Assembly: GCA_000727475.1 (NCBI GenBank) | Contig: KL647317.1 | Span: 625,028 to 689,027 of the forward strand | Direction of reading: 5' to 3' | Source: Sarcocystis neurona | Taxonomy: Eukaryota; Apicomplexa; Conoidasida; Eucoccidiorida; Sarcocystidae | Length of the DNA: 64,000 nucleotides | Part shown: positions 46,670-58,299 of the stretch, piece by piece | How positions within the stretch are numbered: the first letter of the stretch is position 1 | Layout of the letters: each line of letters opens with the position of its first letter | Position numbers and translations under genes: made by a program | The notes under the pieces: generated by a model | What the model saw: the letters and a program-made list of their open reading frames with translations, nothing else | Database searches by the model: none | Told to the model about the DNA's origin: nothing

Positions 46670-47175
46670 CGCACCTCTGGAAGCCTTCGGCGTCCCCGCA
46701 GTCACCGCGTCAGCTTCAGCAGGTCGCCTCTTTACCCGCTTTCTTGAAAACCAGGAAACAGCTCTAGAAACCGTAGCTTTTAGCCTTGTAAACGGCCGCT
46801 TGCTGGCGGCAAGACCTCTCTTTAATTTTCGTTTAACATGGTGAAGCGCTCTGCGCAGTAGGGTCTGCTGTGCTGAATTTGCAGGACCAGTCACATGCAC
46901 TGCGGGCAGCTGAATGAGCATAAACCGCGGACAACGCGGGCAGCTGAGTTTCATTAACAACAAACACCGCCGGCAGCTGAATGTGCACAAACGAGTAACC
47001 GACTTTAACGAAAGCTTCCGTCACACGTTGGCTCAGCAGTTTTTAATTTGCCCGCCAGCCCCTCCACGACATCAACTACCACTCAGCTCTGCAGTCCAGC
47101 AGTGACCCCCACTGCTTCAAACGCACACTACACCTGTACCGGACCTGTGCGAAATGGTAGATTTCTGCATTATGT
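46670..47175. other. intergenic region between two minus-strand genes
   Basis: 3' flank of the 15-exon gene. Three loose copies of a cggcagctga motif occur at 46890-46980. A plus frame at 46551-46844 overlaps the duplication and is not supported. Confidence 0.5.
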
Positions 47176-47177
47176 TG

Positions 47178-50100
47178 TCACGCTTCTAGCTTCAGTATGT
47201 ATGAGAGCTGGGAAGGCTTCAAGCGCCTCCGCTGCAGACTACAATAAATGCATTGAAATAATGTAGGGCAGGCCCGTGTTGCCAGACAAGAATTGCACAA
47301 GAATGTACTTACTCGGCGTGTACTATGGTGCTCGGGCTGTGTGAAATGTCTCGCACAGGGGGAAGCACCAACGTAGAAGTTGTTCATTAGAGTGGAGCTA
47401 TGTGATGAACCATTTCGTGGCGGCTGTGAGTCATGATAAATTCTCTTTTTCACCGCAGGTTCGCACAAGTACGTATGCTTTGCTTTGCTGACAGTATCGG
47501 CTAGAGTCGCATGAGATGCACTGCTCAATATTGGTGTCGCCGCGAGTTTGCGAGCATCCTACTGCTGAGTGTTCTGTCGTACAAAAAGGCCTCATCAACA
47601 GCGCTTACGTAGACCAATTCCAGGTCTTCAACTCGGAAAGCGGTTCTGTTCTGCGTTGGGACTACCATCAGGAGGCCTCACCCAAACGTACAAGTCGATT
47701 CATGTATTGGCTGCGCTGTGTTGACTGAATGGATGCATTGAGGTGGAGTCAGCTCTATCGTGTCGAACTCTTAACAAGGGTGTCCTCCTCGTATTGTAGA
47801 CTAACACTTCGAGTGCTACGAGACCCGCGCGGTGACGGATGTCACTTGAAACCCCACCAACCAGGGCATGGCCTATCCGTGTATCGCATTCGTCTAGAAA
47901 AGATGGACTCCCACACGAGGCAGCGACCCTTGAATGGCGCACACATCCATGTATGTGTACGTGTACACCCATGCGCGACGAAAAACAACAGGCGATAACC
48001 TAAGTTGTAACCGCCAGCCCTCGCTAGTGACCCTGGGAAAGCATGCACAACCGCAATTCTACGGGCACTCGTGCGTCCCCCCTTTCCCAATCAACCGGAT
48101 TCCCGCTGTACTCGGGCATTTCAACGTTTGCCCGTGAACACAGCTACCGCTGTTGTTTGTGTTACCTTCTGACCAACCATATGTCTTCACGTGTACGTTC
48201 GTTTGTGTATCTCCCAATTTCTGCAAGACGTTAATTTGGAAGCTCAAAAGAATGAGCTCATGCATATGATTCAGCTTACAGAGAACATAAAGGGAGATTT
48301 GTTTCCGTTCCTCAGCTGCCATCTCCTCTTCTGGATAAGACTTCATAAAGGGGCAGACAAACCGAATTTCCTCTTTGACGACACCACCACCCGTCTGTAC
48401 AGCTGCAGTGGCCATTTGCAGGCTGTCCAAATATTCCGTGAGCACACCCTGGAACTTCTCAGGATCTTTTTCTTCTTTCAGTTTGTTGCTCAGTGCAACT
48501 GCCACCCGCTCTGTAAAACATTGTAGTCACGAAGAAAAAGGGCGCACGCGAGTAAATCATTAAAAAGACTTTAGGATTGTATTCCTTCAGAGACTTTAGA
48601 ATCGAGGAACATCTGTCTCGCATCCAATGCCTGCGCACGTGCTTCTCCCCATCATCATACTCTTGCCTTGAGGCCTGAGTTGCACTAGGGGTGTGGGTAC
48701 ACAAATAAAGTCCCGTCAACCAGCTGTTCTCAACTCTTACGCCGCACGAGACAAGTTGCGTTCCTTTTTAACTGTGGAAGTGCAGAAGTTGGACGTGAAA
48801 ACGTTTGTATTCACGTGTATCGTGTTTGGCGCACTGATACTGCACAGAACAGTCGTTACAGATTATGCCGCAAAACGGAGGCTTCTTCAGGCAAAAACGC
48901 TGCAGAAAACTACCACAAAAGCCATAGCCTGCTGCTAGGACGTCCTTTTAATAGAAATTACGGAGCTCGCTGGTGCTTACTAAGTATGCGAGTGCTTGAA
49001 GTATCTGTCTCTCTAAGCTGATGAAGGCGTAGTAGTGTGAGCCGGTATTTCGAGTCAACGGCGGTGATTCAAACCTTTTAGGAAGGCGCAGTGGTAGTGT
49101 AGAACAGCTTCGGACTGCATGATAATGTAAAGGTCCTCTTGTCTGGGGGGTTGCCCTGGAAACATCTGAAAACGTGAAGAGCCGCGCCCACAAGTACACC
49201 CTTTTCTAAGCAAGCGAAGGGATGTGTCAAGAAGGTCGAACGTTTGAATGAACCTGAGGCTAAGTACAGCGTCCTACAAACATCTGGGTTTCAAAACACA
49301 AAAAGATGCAGCACTGCAATACTTTGGTGTGCAGGGCCAGCCCGTTGTTCAGAGCGGCCAAAATGCACTACTCTGGAATTGACAACACTGACTCACAATA
49401 AAGCTCGCTATTATGTATTTGCGTTCTACAGCAGTTTTCCGAAATATTCGTAAATGCGTCAGTTGCAACAAACCCTTTTGTGGTTCTGTTACGTCTACGG
49501 CGTCAACAACAGCAAATTATACCTTTAGCAGAGAATCGAGCGTATTGGCCAAGTCAATTCCCATTCGAATGACGGCAAGCGGGTCTGCCGTAGCTGCGCT
49601 GAGAAAAGAGAAAAAATTTCCAACATCAGCGCGCTTGAGAGGAAGACGTCCGTATTTTCTCGGAGAGAGCAGTTGAGGCATGTTTCGCTGTTCGGCGCCG
49701 ACAGCGACGATTCGTCCGAACTCCAGCGTGTCTGTTTCAGGGCAGATTACGTAGAAGCATTACATTCAAGGTCGAACTGCAGCGTACGAGCAGGAGACAC
49801 ATGTGCACTGCCGCTCGCAGATACCCGTTTCTGCACATTCAAAATCCGTGAAAACAACTGTGGTGTAGAGTGTACATAGTCCACTCCGTGACTCCTTCGG
49901 CTACACAGATCGATAGCTTTGCAAAGGACGCTCGAATAACATTTGAGGAGGGCGGTACCGAATACGTGTGTACCACAGTAAAAGGTCTGGGGATCTTTCC
50001 AGAGGTACGTGACATAGATTTTTTCAGTATATGTAACACCTGCATAACGCATTCGAAAAGTTGTGCGCGTGTAACTTCTGTGTATGTACAGATCCACGGG

Positions 50101-52386
50101 AATGCATGAATCCAGTTTTCGGGGAAGTTTAGAAGCGAATCGTGAAGCTCTACAATCTCTAATAGCCTGCGCACTTTGCTACTTCACTAGCGATTCTCCC
50201 CCCCGCGGCCCCTAGCCCTGCTGCCAGTGTCGAGCGGACCACAACTGCGCAAAAATCTCTGCGGACGTGCCGTGGCAGGGAACAGCATCTGACTGGTGAC
50301 AGCTGAAGGCCGGCCATACGCTCTGAACTTTGTCTTCAAATTCTAAACTTCTGGGCGTTTTACTTACGGGTGACTGCACGATGCTGCGTTGCGACTTCCA
50401 TCACCGCATCCACAGCCACTCCAGTGGCGCCTTCGGCTGTACGCAGCAGAGAGGGAGCCACTACGCAGCGTCACCCCGGCGTGAGAGACACGCAACAGAA
50501 CTCGTACCACAGATTACGAAGTACATTTTTCCTGCATGCATCCTTGAAGTTCTAGTTTGCCAAGAACAAATAGTCACAGTTCTCTGAGTAGCGTGTGCTG
50601 AAGTTTTCAGCCTGCCTTTGATCGAAGCGGGTTGAATCTGTGATGGCAGTTTAGCGTACAAGGCAACCTCGTCGACGACCCACGCACGCGGGGGGTAGAG
50701 CTAATTATCGATTGCTGGGTCCAGCTGCACTATCACTGTTCGTTCTCTGAATAGCCCCTATGCTGCTTCCTGTCCCCTGTAACTATTGTCTCGAAAGTCC
50801 GCGTAAAGAACAGACAAAGTGAACTACGGTGGTTCCCTGCAGTGAACTAGAGTAATCCTGAGCAGGAAAATATGGTTCAAGGTTATCCGTATCCATGCGA
50901 ACACCTACGGTGGAGGTAAGTCATAAGCCACAGAATACTCGCTGCTTTCGACACTGTTTTGTCCTCGAGGTGCAACGAGCCATTTTCTCCTTGCACCCAG
51001 AGGCCCATCAAAACGAGAAGGGATATGCTGACGCTGGCGGGCAACACCCCCAGAAATAAACTTCTGAACCTTCCGGCAAAGTCCGTCAGCGCCTTTATCG
51101 CCTTCTTGTAGGCGGGGATGTTCAGACGGACAGCTGGACTGACCGCACGCTCAATCGCTTGCCAGCTCAGCCCAGGACGTTTCCACCTAGACCACCGCAA
51201 GAGAGCGCTGCCAATTCTTCTGGCCACTGACGGCTTGTACGTCTCCATGTACGTGTGTAGGTATCCCACTGTAGAACACAACCGTACACGAGTTAAGCAT
51301 GTCCCTGAGGAAAGAAGGAGTCAGAAACGAGATGAGAACAAGTAAGACGGGCGGACGTACACACGTGTGTCTCTCCATAGAACCCACAGTACGTGCTGTC
51401 AGCTGATCTCGACCGTCGATTGCGGATTAGATCGAAGCATGCATACCGACTTGCAGGGCCGCAGAAGTCAGCGGTGAGTACTGATCTTTCAGGCCTTGCT
51501 CAGCTTTCGTCATCGTTAGCCAGAAGAAGAGAGGAGCTAAGAACTCGAAAACGCGTCCAACTCGCTTGAGCTGGGAAGCGCCGGTGAGTCCTACATGCAA
51601 TTCTCGTGCTCTGATCCACAGCGACCGCGCGACACGAAATGCGTTCATCGTGTTTCCGGTGCTGCTGGGCTTTGAGACCGCGTTTACCAAAGCAACCATT
51701 TTTTCTGCGAAAGCCAGCGTCTCCATGGGCGCTGATCCAGTACACTTCGGATTATAGAACCTTCTCCACCACAAGGCAGAGGACGGGGTCTCTTTGGTAG
51801 CTTGCTCGCAACCTTGGTTTGAAGTGTCCTGCAAGTGAGGAAGCACAAGCTGCGGAAAGCGAATCCAGGAACGACATTAGAGATGAAGAACAAAATGACA
51901 CTAGACAATTCGACTGCCCCTGTACTTGGAGAACGAGAGGTCACCTGGGTGAGTGCTGGCTTCCTTACCATGTGACGCGGCTGTGCGTGGGTTCTGTTGA
52001 CTTGTGCGTAAGACGACATCGCCTTCTACTGCGATCATTTCCCCCAGCAACATTACTGGGTCACCTATGCAGGAGATACTGGATACCGGAGCAGTTGGTA
52101 AAGTGTGGTGTGTAGACGCCAATATTTGTATGACTCACAGGTATGGAACACTTTGGCGGTCGTGGTCTTGTGTGTGTGCGCTTCGAAGTGTCGCCACAGA
52201 GGAGAGGAGAGTGCAAGTGCATACGGTTGGCGTGACGAGTTCTTGGAAAGGAGGAGGTGACGGGCCCGTCAGAGTGGGGTCGTTCCACAGCGTGTCGGCT
52301 TCTACGTCGTTGCATATCACCCGACCGCCCTCGATGCGACATACGGCGTAAAGGTAGACAAGGACCGTGCACAGTATCTTATCCAT
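47178..52386 (-). CDS. 15-exon secreted/membrane protein, 909 residues (manual model)
   Basis: Exons in order: 52386-52225, 51849-51447, 51268-50909, 50436-50368, 50322-50188, 50156-49764, 49731-49523, 49165-49075, 49012-48981, 48899-48795, 48674-48548, 48510-48197, 47650-47563, 47500-47313, 47231-47178. All junctions keep phase and the total is 2,730 nt. Many donors are strong (gtaagt, gtaggt, gtaagc). The start ATG opens a signal peptide (Met-Asp-Lys-Ile-Leu-Cys-Thr-Val-Leu-Val-Tyr). Hydrophobic segments lie at about 155-166 and 259-279 (the latter membrane-like), a Gly/Ala-rich one near 360. A cysteine cluster (Cys-x6-Cys-x3-Cys-x2-Cys-x5-Cys) lies near 620, followed by a charged helical region. 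A secretory, perhaps rhoptry or surface, protein is inferred; the family is not identified. Confidence 0.7.
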
Positions 52387-52389
52387 GGC

Positions 52390-53544
52390 GGCCTCAGTTA
52401 CTTGAATCAATTTGTAGTGTTGAAATAGGAAGACAGCCAGGACTGCTCGGGGGAGGATAAGAAAGGCAGCATCGAGGAGAAGTCCTCGCACTCTGTAACT
52501 TGTCTTTAGTCCTTACACTAAAGAATTTCGATAGAAAATGTCGTCGGAAGGCCTCAGACAGCAGGTGACAGTGTATCACGAGCGTGTCACTCATGTGCAC
52601 AACAAGTAGGAGGAGACGGCGTCGCACTCCGAGAATAAATGTGCAACCTCTAAATGAAAAAGATATGCAATATAGCAGGAACTGTCAACGCTCTGCGAGG
52701 AGGAGTGTACTGTGAGGTTAACAGCACATCAGCGAAAACACTAGAACTGCAGACTTGCTCCGCCTGCTCGGAATCCTCTACTGCTACGTCAGTTCAGAGA
52801 GAAACGTACGATCCGTCTGCAGAGCTCGCGTCGCACGCGCTGTCTTTCCTGTTGGCTCAGCAAGGACGCCCAGTACTTCCTCCTTGCATTTCAAGCTGCA
52901 CAAGTGAGCGTAGCCAAAGTTTGTCCCTTTGCTTCCTGAGACAGTTCGACCATTCTCTCCTGTAACCGTCAAACGAGACAAAGTTCACTTGCCATTATTC
53001 GCCGGCAACTGTCGCCCATGACAAGTAAGGGGACACGAACGAGGGCGGGCTGTGGTGCTTATATGTGCAGAGGGGAGCACCAAGCATTCAGTGACGTTTA
53101 TGTGTGCACAGAAACCTGTACATCACCACTGGTCGCACTTTCACTTTTATGAGGCCGTGGACGCCGATCACCGAATGGTAAGCATGCACAAACCTGCCAT
53201 CGCTTTGGACCCCACGGCCTTCAAGTGCCAGACGACGCTCAGCAGACGCAAGTTTGAGAGGAAAAGTCGCTCTGAAGCGCACAGGCATTCGATAATACCG
53301 GTACGCGACTGTAAGTACTAAGTTGCTATTGCCTCACTTTGGCCAACATCTTCCGATGTAGTGCTGCTGACTGACTCGTGTTGTAAGACGTAGTGATACG
53401 TGTCGCTACCAGGGAAAACCCGACGTAGAACAGCTGATGGGGCGACAGTGCTTCTTCAATTTTTGAGGGCACAGCGGCATTTGACGAGTTGTCCACAATC
53501 ACATTTTTGACGTGTGTGGAGACTCAATCTAGAACGGTTACGGA
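52390..53544. other. 5' flank of the 15-exon gene; no confident exon
   Basis: Upstream region of the signal-peptide ATG at 52386, which may contain its promoter. Apicomplexan promoters lack a reliable consensus, so no site is named. A plus frame at 52654-52965 and one at 53052-53321 are of fair composition but have no matching splice partners. Confidence 0.4.
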
Positions 53545-53979
53545 CTAGACTCTTCTGCTAGCAACGGCAAACAACTCAGGAAGTCCTTGGGCGCCGTGGA
53601 CGCTCGAACGAACGTTTGAGTCAGCAGTTTGCTGAGGGGAAGGCGTAACGTAGTTGGGAAGTTCCTTACTTTGGTCGACCAGTGATGCAACGACGTCTGA
53701 GAACTTCGGTTGTCGAATTAGATCTCGGACCCACGAATCCACTACCGTGGTTGAAATCTCTTGCTGGTTTGCAAAGTTAGGGGAAAAACGGGTTAGGCCG
53801 TAGTTTGTAGTGAACTGCACTATTGCATTTTTACATCCAATACCAGTTATTGCATCGAAGTAGTCGACTACTGTTCCCTCTTGTTGTTTTAGGCGCAGAA
53901 AGGCACCAACTGAACGACGAGCAACACAGTGCATGCCACTCGGCACCAGACAGATCGGCTGCATACGCATTAACGACAC
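53545..53979 (-). CDS. terminal exon candidate, unknown protein
   Basis: A minus frame of about 140 codons ending in a stop, with ordinary composition: Gly-Thr-Val-Val-Asp-Tyr-Phe-Asp-Ala-Ile-Thr-Gly, then Val-Val-Asp-Ser-Trp-Val-Arg-Asp-Leu-Ile and a Gln/Ser/Pro-rich end. Acceptor-like sites (cgtatgcag, cgtcgttcag) lie in its first part. No competing plus-strand frame. It may be the last exon of the gene whose earlier exons lie at 54.2-55.9 kb. Confidence 0.5.
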   Translation of the reverse strand: MSLMRMQPICLVPSGMHCVARRSVGAFLRLKQQEGTVVDYFDAITGIGCKNAIVQFTTNYGLTRFSPNFANQQEISTTVVDSWVRDLIRQPKFSDVVASLVDQSKELPNYVTPSPQQTADSNVRSSVHGAQGLPELFAVASRRV

Positions 53980-54247
53980 GGTTTGCTTTTGTCTTCTTTG
54001 TGCGAATGTGCGAAGATCGAAGAACTTAAACGACTAGCACGGCACAGACGCACCGACCCCTAAGCATAATCGAACCGTGGCGATTTCGGCACAGTTAAAA
54101 AAGCATAACCACCGGTTTTGCACAGCCTAACCGGTGTGGCAAAGACAACTCACAGGTACCTGGGCGTGGAGGGTGACTGTGACACCTGAACCCGCCCATT
54201 TGCACGCATGGAGAGAAAAAGTACTTCTAGTTACTGCGTCAGATTCA

Positions 54248-54439
54248 ACTGTGTGCATCCGTGCCATGCCAGCGCTGCTCGGGACAGCACGCAGTGGTGT
54301 TATTGTCGCGTGGCCGGGGAGGAGTGTTAAGCTGTACACACACGATCTCGTGATGCCTTAGTATCTCGATGGTTGTCGACTCAAACGTCCAGTGTGCCTC
54401 CCTGAGTTCAACAAGTCTCGTGCTGAGCGTGGGATACAT
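54248..54439 (-). CDS. exon candidate
   Basis: Starting with an ATG, the minus strand reads Met-Tyr-Pro-Thr-Leu-Ser-Thr-Arg-Leu-Val-Glu-Leu-Arg-Glu-Ala-His-Trp-Thr-Phe-Glu and continues open for about 64 codons. A plus frame at 54445-54840 begins just outside it and is also of fair composition, so the local gene direction is not settled. Confidence 0.35.
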
Positions 54440-54449
54440 CAGACATGAT

Positions 54450-55400
54450 CGTGACCAAGGTCTTTGAGAGATTGAAGGAACACAGTAGACTGGAAGCCGG
54501 CAATTTTTGTGCTCACATTGAGTCCACAACTGGGTCCCTAGCTGCACTCGGGATCTTTCCGAAAGAGATACTTTGGAACCCGGTACCCCTGAACAGTATC
54601 AAAAAATCCAGTCCACCCACTGAAGCACCGCGTGAGCAAGAAACTCATCCGCACTCTAGTAAAATGGATGATGACGCTTGGGCAGTTGTTTGTGGTACAG
54701 CTTCTCACGATGCGACTTCTCTCTGCAGCAGCATGAATTTGCCTTCAGTGTCCTCGGGAACATATTTGTGTACGCGTGCGCCCAGAGAAAGACATACGCA
54801 TATTGGATTGTTTCGCCTCTCTCTGCGGGTGTCATGTTGACGCACTGCTCACAGTTCAGTGTCGGCAAGAGTTAGTACGTACCTGCTGGAGGAACGCACT
54901 CCTTCATCATACTTTCCCTCCCTGCAGGTGCAAATTGTGTCGAACGCTCTTTACGGAAATGTACGTTAAGAACGTATGTACAGATATCTTCACTCTTTGC
55001 TGGGGGTTTGCCTGTGAGCCGCCCTTCTTTCTCCTTCGTTTCTAATGGTTAAACGAATTTCTTACAAGTAGGCGGACGCAATAAAGCTTAGTTCCACAGC
55101 GGACTGCGAGCACTAAGACCAAATGCCGCTCCACTGCTTACTATCTAAGTACGTGCCTACGGAGCCTCACCTTCGGAATCAATCCCCCCCTCAGCGGAGA
55201 CGTGCAGATTTTTATCTGAAAACCATGCATTCACCGACAGTGGCACATATCCTCGTACAGACCTCTGCATGCTCGAGCCTGCGTAGAGACAGAGGATGGA
55301 CTTGAAGAGAGGAGTGTTTTTACCAAGTGGCGTCGGGTGTCAAGGTGCGGCTTCCCACATTCGTTTCCCAGTATAGAGAGAGCAGCACGGTGACGGCGTT
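54450..55400. other. no confident gene
   Basis: One plus frame (54445-54840) contains Leu-Gly-Ile-Phe-Pro-Lys-Glu and might be an exon, but no donor/acceptor pair was fixed. The rest has short frames only. Confidence 0.4.
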
Positions 55401-55403
55401 GTG

Positions 55404-55908
55404 CTACGTCAGCGGAATGCCGCAAACATTTGGAATGTATTTGTTAATCAGGGTCCAAATGTGCTGCTGAATATTCGCGTCAAACTCTAGGGACGGTCTC
55501 AACAGCAAAGCATGAGACAAACGTGTACGCATCTCTCTGGTGCTGGACACGCCTTTTGCAATAACGTGCTGCCATATGTGTAACGATGACGTACACAAAG
55601 GCATTATTTTTTCAGTGAGGAGGTGCTCCGTGATCAGGTAGTCCTTCAGAGGGTACAACAGCCACGAATGCTTCGATTGTCGGACGGCGTCAATGGGATT
55701 TTCAGCCGCGATGATTACGGCCTGGGCTACCTCAACTGCATACGAAGGCACACAGGCGACTGCCACGTTGATGGGCACAAGTGTGTCGACGTGAATATTC
55801 GCTGCTTCGCCATACCATTAGGCTTCACTCACCTGAAACGCAGACGGGCTCTTCGAGCACCATCACGGTTCGATCGTTATCCGTATAGACAGCCATAGAC
55901 GTATGCAT
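55404..55908 (-). CDS. two exons carrying the shared family segment
   Basis: Exon 55896-55833 (it may begin slightly upstream, near 55908) ends at a perfect donor CAG/gtgagt. The next exon starts at 55735 after tatgcag, and one base plus two gives Val, so phase is kept. The joined sequence reads Tyr-Thr-Asp-Asn-Asp-Arg-Thr-Val-Met-Val-Leu-Glu-Glu-Pro, then Val-Glu-Val-Ala-Gln-Ala-Val-Ile-Ile-Ala-Ala-Glu-Asn-Pro, and a helical part with Trp-Leu-Leu-Tyr-Pro-Leu-Lys-Asp-Tyr to a stop at 55404. The spacing between the His-Thr near the start and Asn-Pro differs by only two residues from the 45.6 kb exon, which supports homology. Confidence 0.55.
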
Positions 55909-55909
55909 A

Positions 55910-56915
55910 TACGCCTAGGCTGCAGAACTAACTCTACCAATGCAAATGAGACACACGTCCGCCACACTGATCAACTGAAAGGTGTTGCGTACGCTGGTTG
56001 GCGACTCTATCCAGTTTTCGGACTACATTGACAAATCTGCACAGGCGTCCCACCTACGACATGGGATGTCCTATGCACGGGAAAGAAGTTTTGCTCCTCA
56101 GTTGCTCACTTACGGACACCCACTTTCCCTACACACAGTAACTTCAAGGCCACAAGGGAATGACGGAAACTGGAATATTCTAGCTGAAAACACCGTTTAG
56201 TAGCGATTATGGAATTCGAGTGCAAGACGAATAATTGGGGTTCGAGCACGGAGAATACACTGGGAGATTTTGCGTGGCTTGATGTCTCTGCTTGGTGTGT
56301 CGTCGGCAAACGCAAGGCGACTCAGGGATCCAGCTTCAACGCCCACGCTCACTCAACTGTTTTTCACCTTACCCGCCCTTTCGTCCTCCCTCCTTTGTCC
56401 TGGAAGCCGCGCGCAACAGTACACACTCGAGACATCTGGGCGAAAAGATACGAATTTTACCACAACATCCGTGTCTACGCGTACATGTTTCCGTACAATA
56501 GAAACCGCTACTTATAACGAAAAACTTGCCTCTATGTGTTTTTCTCTGGCTGTCTGCTTTGAGGAAGCTGTCTTGCATGTTCTTAAGTATCCTCTGGCTG
56601 GACGCAAGCTCTGCTTTGATAAACGCCCCTACAATTCTACACGGAATTTAAGGTCACCCTCGTATGCAGGCTCTCCTTGGTTTTTGCATAAAACCATGCA
56701 TGCTGTTGTAAGCCCGGTGGACTGCAGCACTACGCACCTTTGGAGTTGTAGACCAAGAGAGGCCACCGGAGCACAAGCACTTGATTATTGGTCTCTGCAA
56801 CGTCACACCCCAGAGAAGCGCCTTCCTTTCACAGTAGAAAAGTTTCAGGAGTACAATGAAGTTTATCACCAACTCCCGTACCATTCTTCATGCGTACGGT
56901 AGACAGTGTCCGTAG
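55910..56915. other. ambiguous stretch, possible plus-strand exon
   Basis: The plus strand has a 210-codon frame at 56270-56902 with a hydrophobic start, long for chance in this composition, and a shorter one at 55982-56200. Neither has a supported splice partner and the neighbouring evidence favours the minus strand, so no gene is called. Confidence 0.4.
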
Positions 56916-58263
56916 TCATGTCTCCTCTGCGACTAGGACGTCTAATATCCTTTCCGCGAGTGGCGATCTTTGGTGCAAAGCCACTGGTCTTCTAGCTACA
57001 TTTGACATTCCTGCCTACGGTCGATGTTCAGTGTTTTCCTGCCAATACCTCAAAACAATAGCCGCGCAGCGAAAGAACAAGTTCGTGTGAGACTTACCCG
57101 TTCTAATGTACTGACAGGTCACCACGCCGGTGTGTTTGTTTCTGTCAAACTCCAGGCGAGCGCGCACTACAAAGCAGATGCGGAAAGGAGGCAATCAGAA
57201 GACATTTCGGCCACTCGGTGAGCACCAAAGGGGTACTCTGTGTCTAATGGACGGTAGTGCTGGGGGCCGCAATTTTTCAACTCTCCGACTAAGTTGAGGG
57301 AGGCGCTGCCGTCAAAGACAGGGACTGACACCATCTGCGCTAGAAAACAACAGCCAGTGCGGGCCACGCCGCCCCACGGTATTCCAAACGTGCCTTGTAA
57401 ATGTGTTTGTCCTTGTTTCAGCACGAATATTCGGTAGGGCTCAGATGGTCTGCAATCTTACTGCAGTGTGTTTGATACACACGTCCATGTGAATTGATGC
57501 AAAGCTTCGTAAAGCCTACGAATCCGAACAGCTCTCTAGAAACACCGCAAGTCTACGCCACTGTCCAGCAATACAAAGTCAACCAGAGTGTGGCACACTC
57601 AAGTTGTGGCACCGGATGGTGTTTCTACACGCAGCTCTACTTTGTATGTGACCCGTCTGCAGATTTCACAGCATGGTGGTCCTTTGCATGTAAATCAATT
57701 CATTCGAGAGAGAGAACACGACCTGGGGTAAGAATGGGAAGTGGCTCAGCGAGCACGCTGTCGTCACAGCGCAGAATCGCGAGGTACAAACCGTTACTGG
57801 TCCAGTGCCGCGGTGTACACCCACAATGACCTGCTCCCACAGATAGACATTCAGTGCGTTCCAGAAGCAAACCTAGTCCATGTGCGCTAAACGTGGGACA
57901 AATGGGAAAGCTTGTGAGTTCCGGAAGCAAATTTAGTACGTGTGCGCCAAGTGCGGGACATCTGGGCAAGCACATAAGGCGTAATCTACAAGCGGTGAAG
58001 GAGGAAGAGGACTGCGTAAGGCTATACACGTTAGAACTGTGTATGTCTATATGCTATGCATAGGAAAAGCGCGGACGTAGGTGTCGGGACTTACCAGCAA
58101 ATCAAGAGACCTGAAGGATGGTCTGTTTGCAGGGTTCGTACGCATCGAAATACAGAGCGGTGCAGATCATTGACAATTCGAGACCCAGTAGACTGTCTCA
58201 CACACAGAATAAATGTCGTTTCTTGTATCGTTTCTCACCTGAGGGAGGAGGCTCTACACCTGG
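56916..58263 (-). CDS. 3' part of a minus-strand gene, beta-rich protein
   Basis: Exons joined in phase: 57830-57723, 57681-57613, 57456-57226, 57166-57098 and 57010-56916 (stop). The fourth ends at a perfect donor (ACGG/gtaagt). A 30-nt exon near 58263-58234 with perfect flanks (cttccatttcag and CAG/gtgaga) probably lies upstream. Readable pieces are Val-Thr-Tyr-Lys-Val-Glu-Leu-Arg-Val-Glu-Thr-Pro, Gly-Thr-Phe-Gly-Ile-Pro-Trp-Gly-Gly-Val-Ala-Arg, and Arg-Leu-Glu-Phe-Asp-Arg-Asn-Lys-His-Thr-Gly-Val-Val, an alternation typical of beta-sandwich domains. The last piece resembles the segment preceding the family core at 45.6 and 55.9 kb. Antisense splice-like signals also occur here, so the direction is probable, not certain. 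Confidence 0.5.
57855..57975. repeat. 60-bp direct duplication
   Basis: Copies begin at 57858 and 57918 (gttccagaagcaaa / gttccggaagcaaa) and match at about 80 percent. The period is a multiple of three. It lies between two candidate minus-strand exons and may be intronic. Confidence 0.9.
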
Positions 58264-58299
58264 CCGACCTGAAATGGAAGAGAAGTTAAGTGTGAACAC

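Noticed and set aside
49909..50004. Plus-strand exon with strong splice sites (ggctacacag acceptor, CAGAG/gtacgt donor) and good composition
   Set aside because: It lies opposite the minus-strand exon 50156-49764, which is part of a 15-exon phase-consistent chain. The antisense signals are probably coincidental, though an antisense transcript cannot be excluded.
51969..52064. Minus exon with good splice sites (gcatag, CATG/gtaagg) inside intron 1 of the 15-exon gene
   Set aside because: Its phase does not fit either neighbour without an extra 28-nt exon, whereas exon 1 joins the 51849 exon directly in phase. It may be an alternative exon.
54040..54090. tRNA-like T-arm motif (ggttcgatt on the minus strand)
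   Set aside because: The flanking stem does not pair and no anticodon arm is present. No tRNA was found elsewhere in the window.
57117..57219. Plus-strand exon flanked by ctgacag and gtgagc
   Set aside because: The next strong plus acceptor leads to an immediate stop, while the minus strand joins five exons in phase over the same region.
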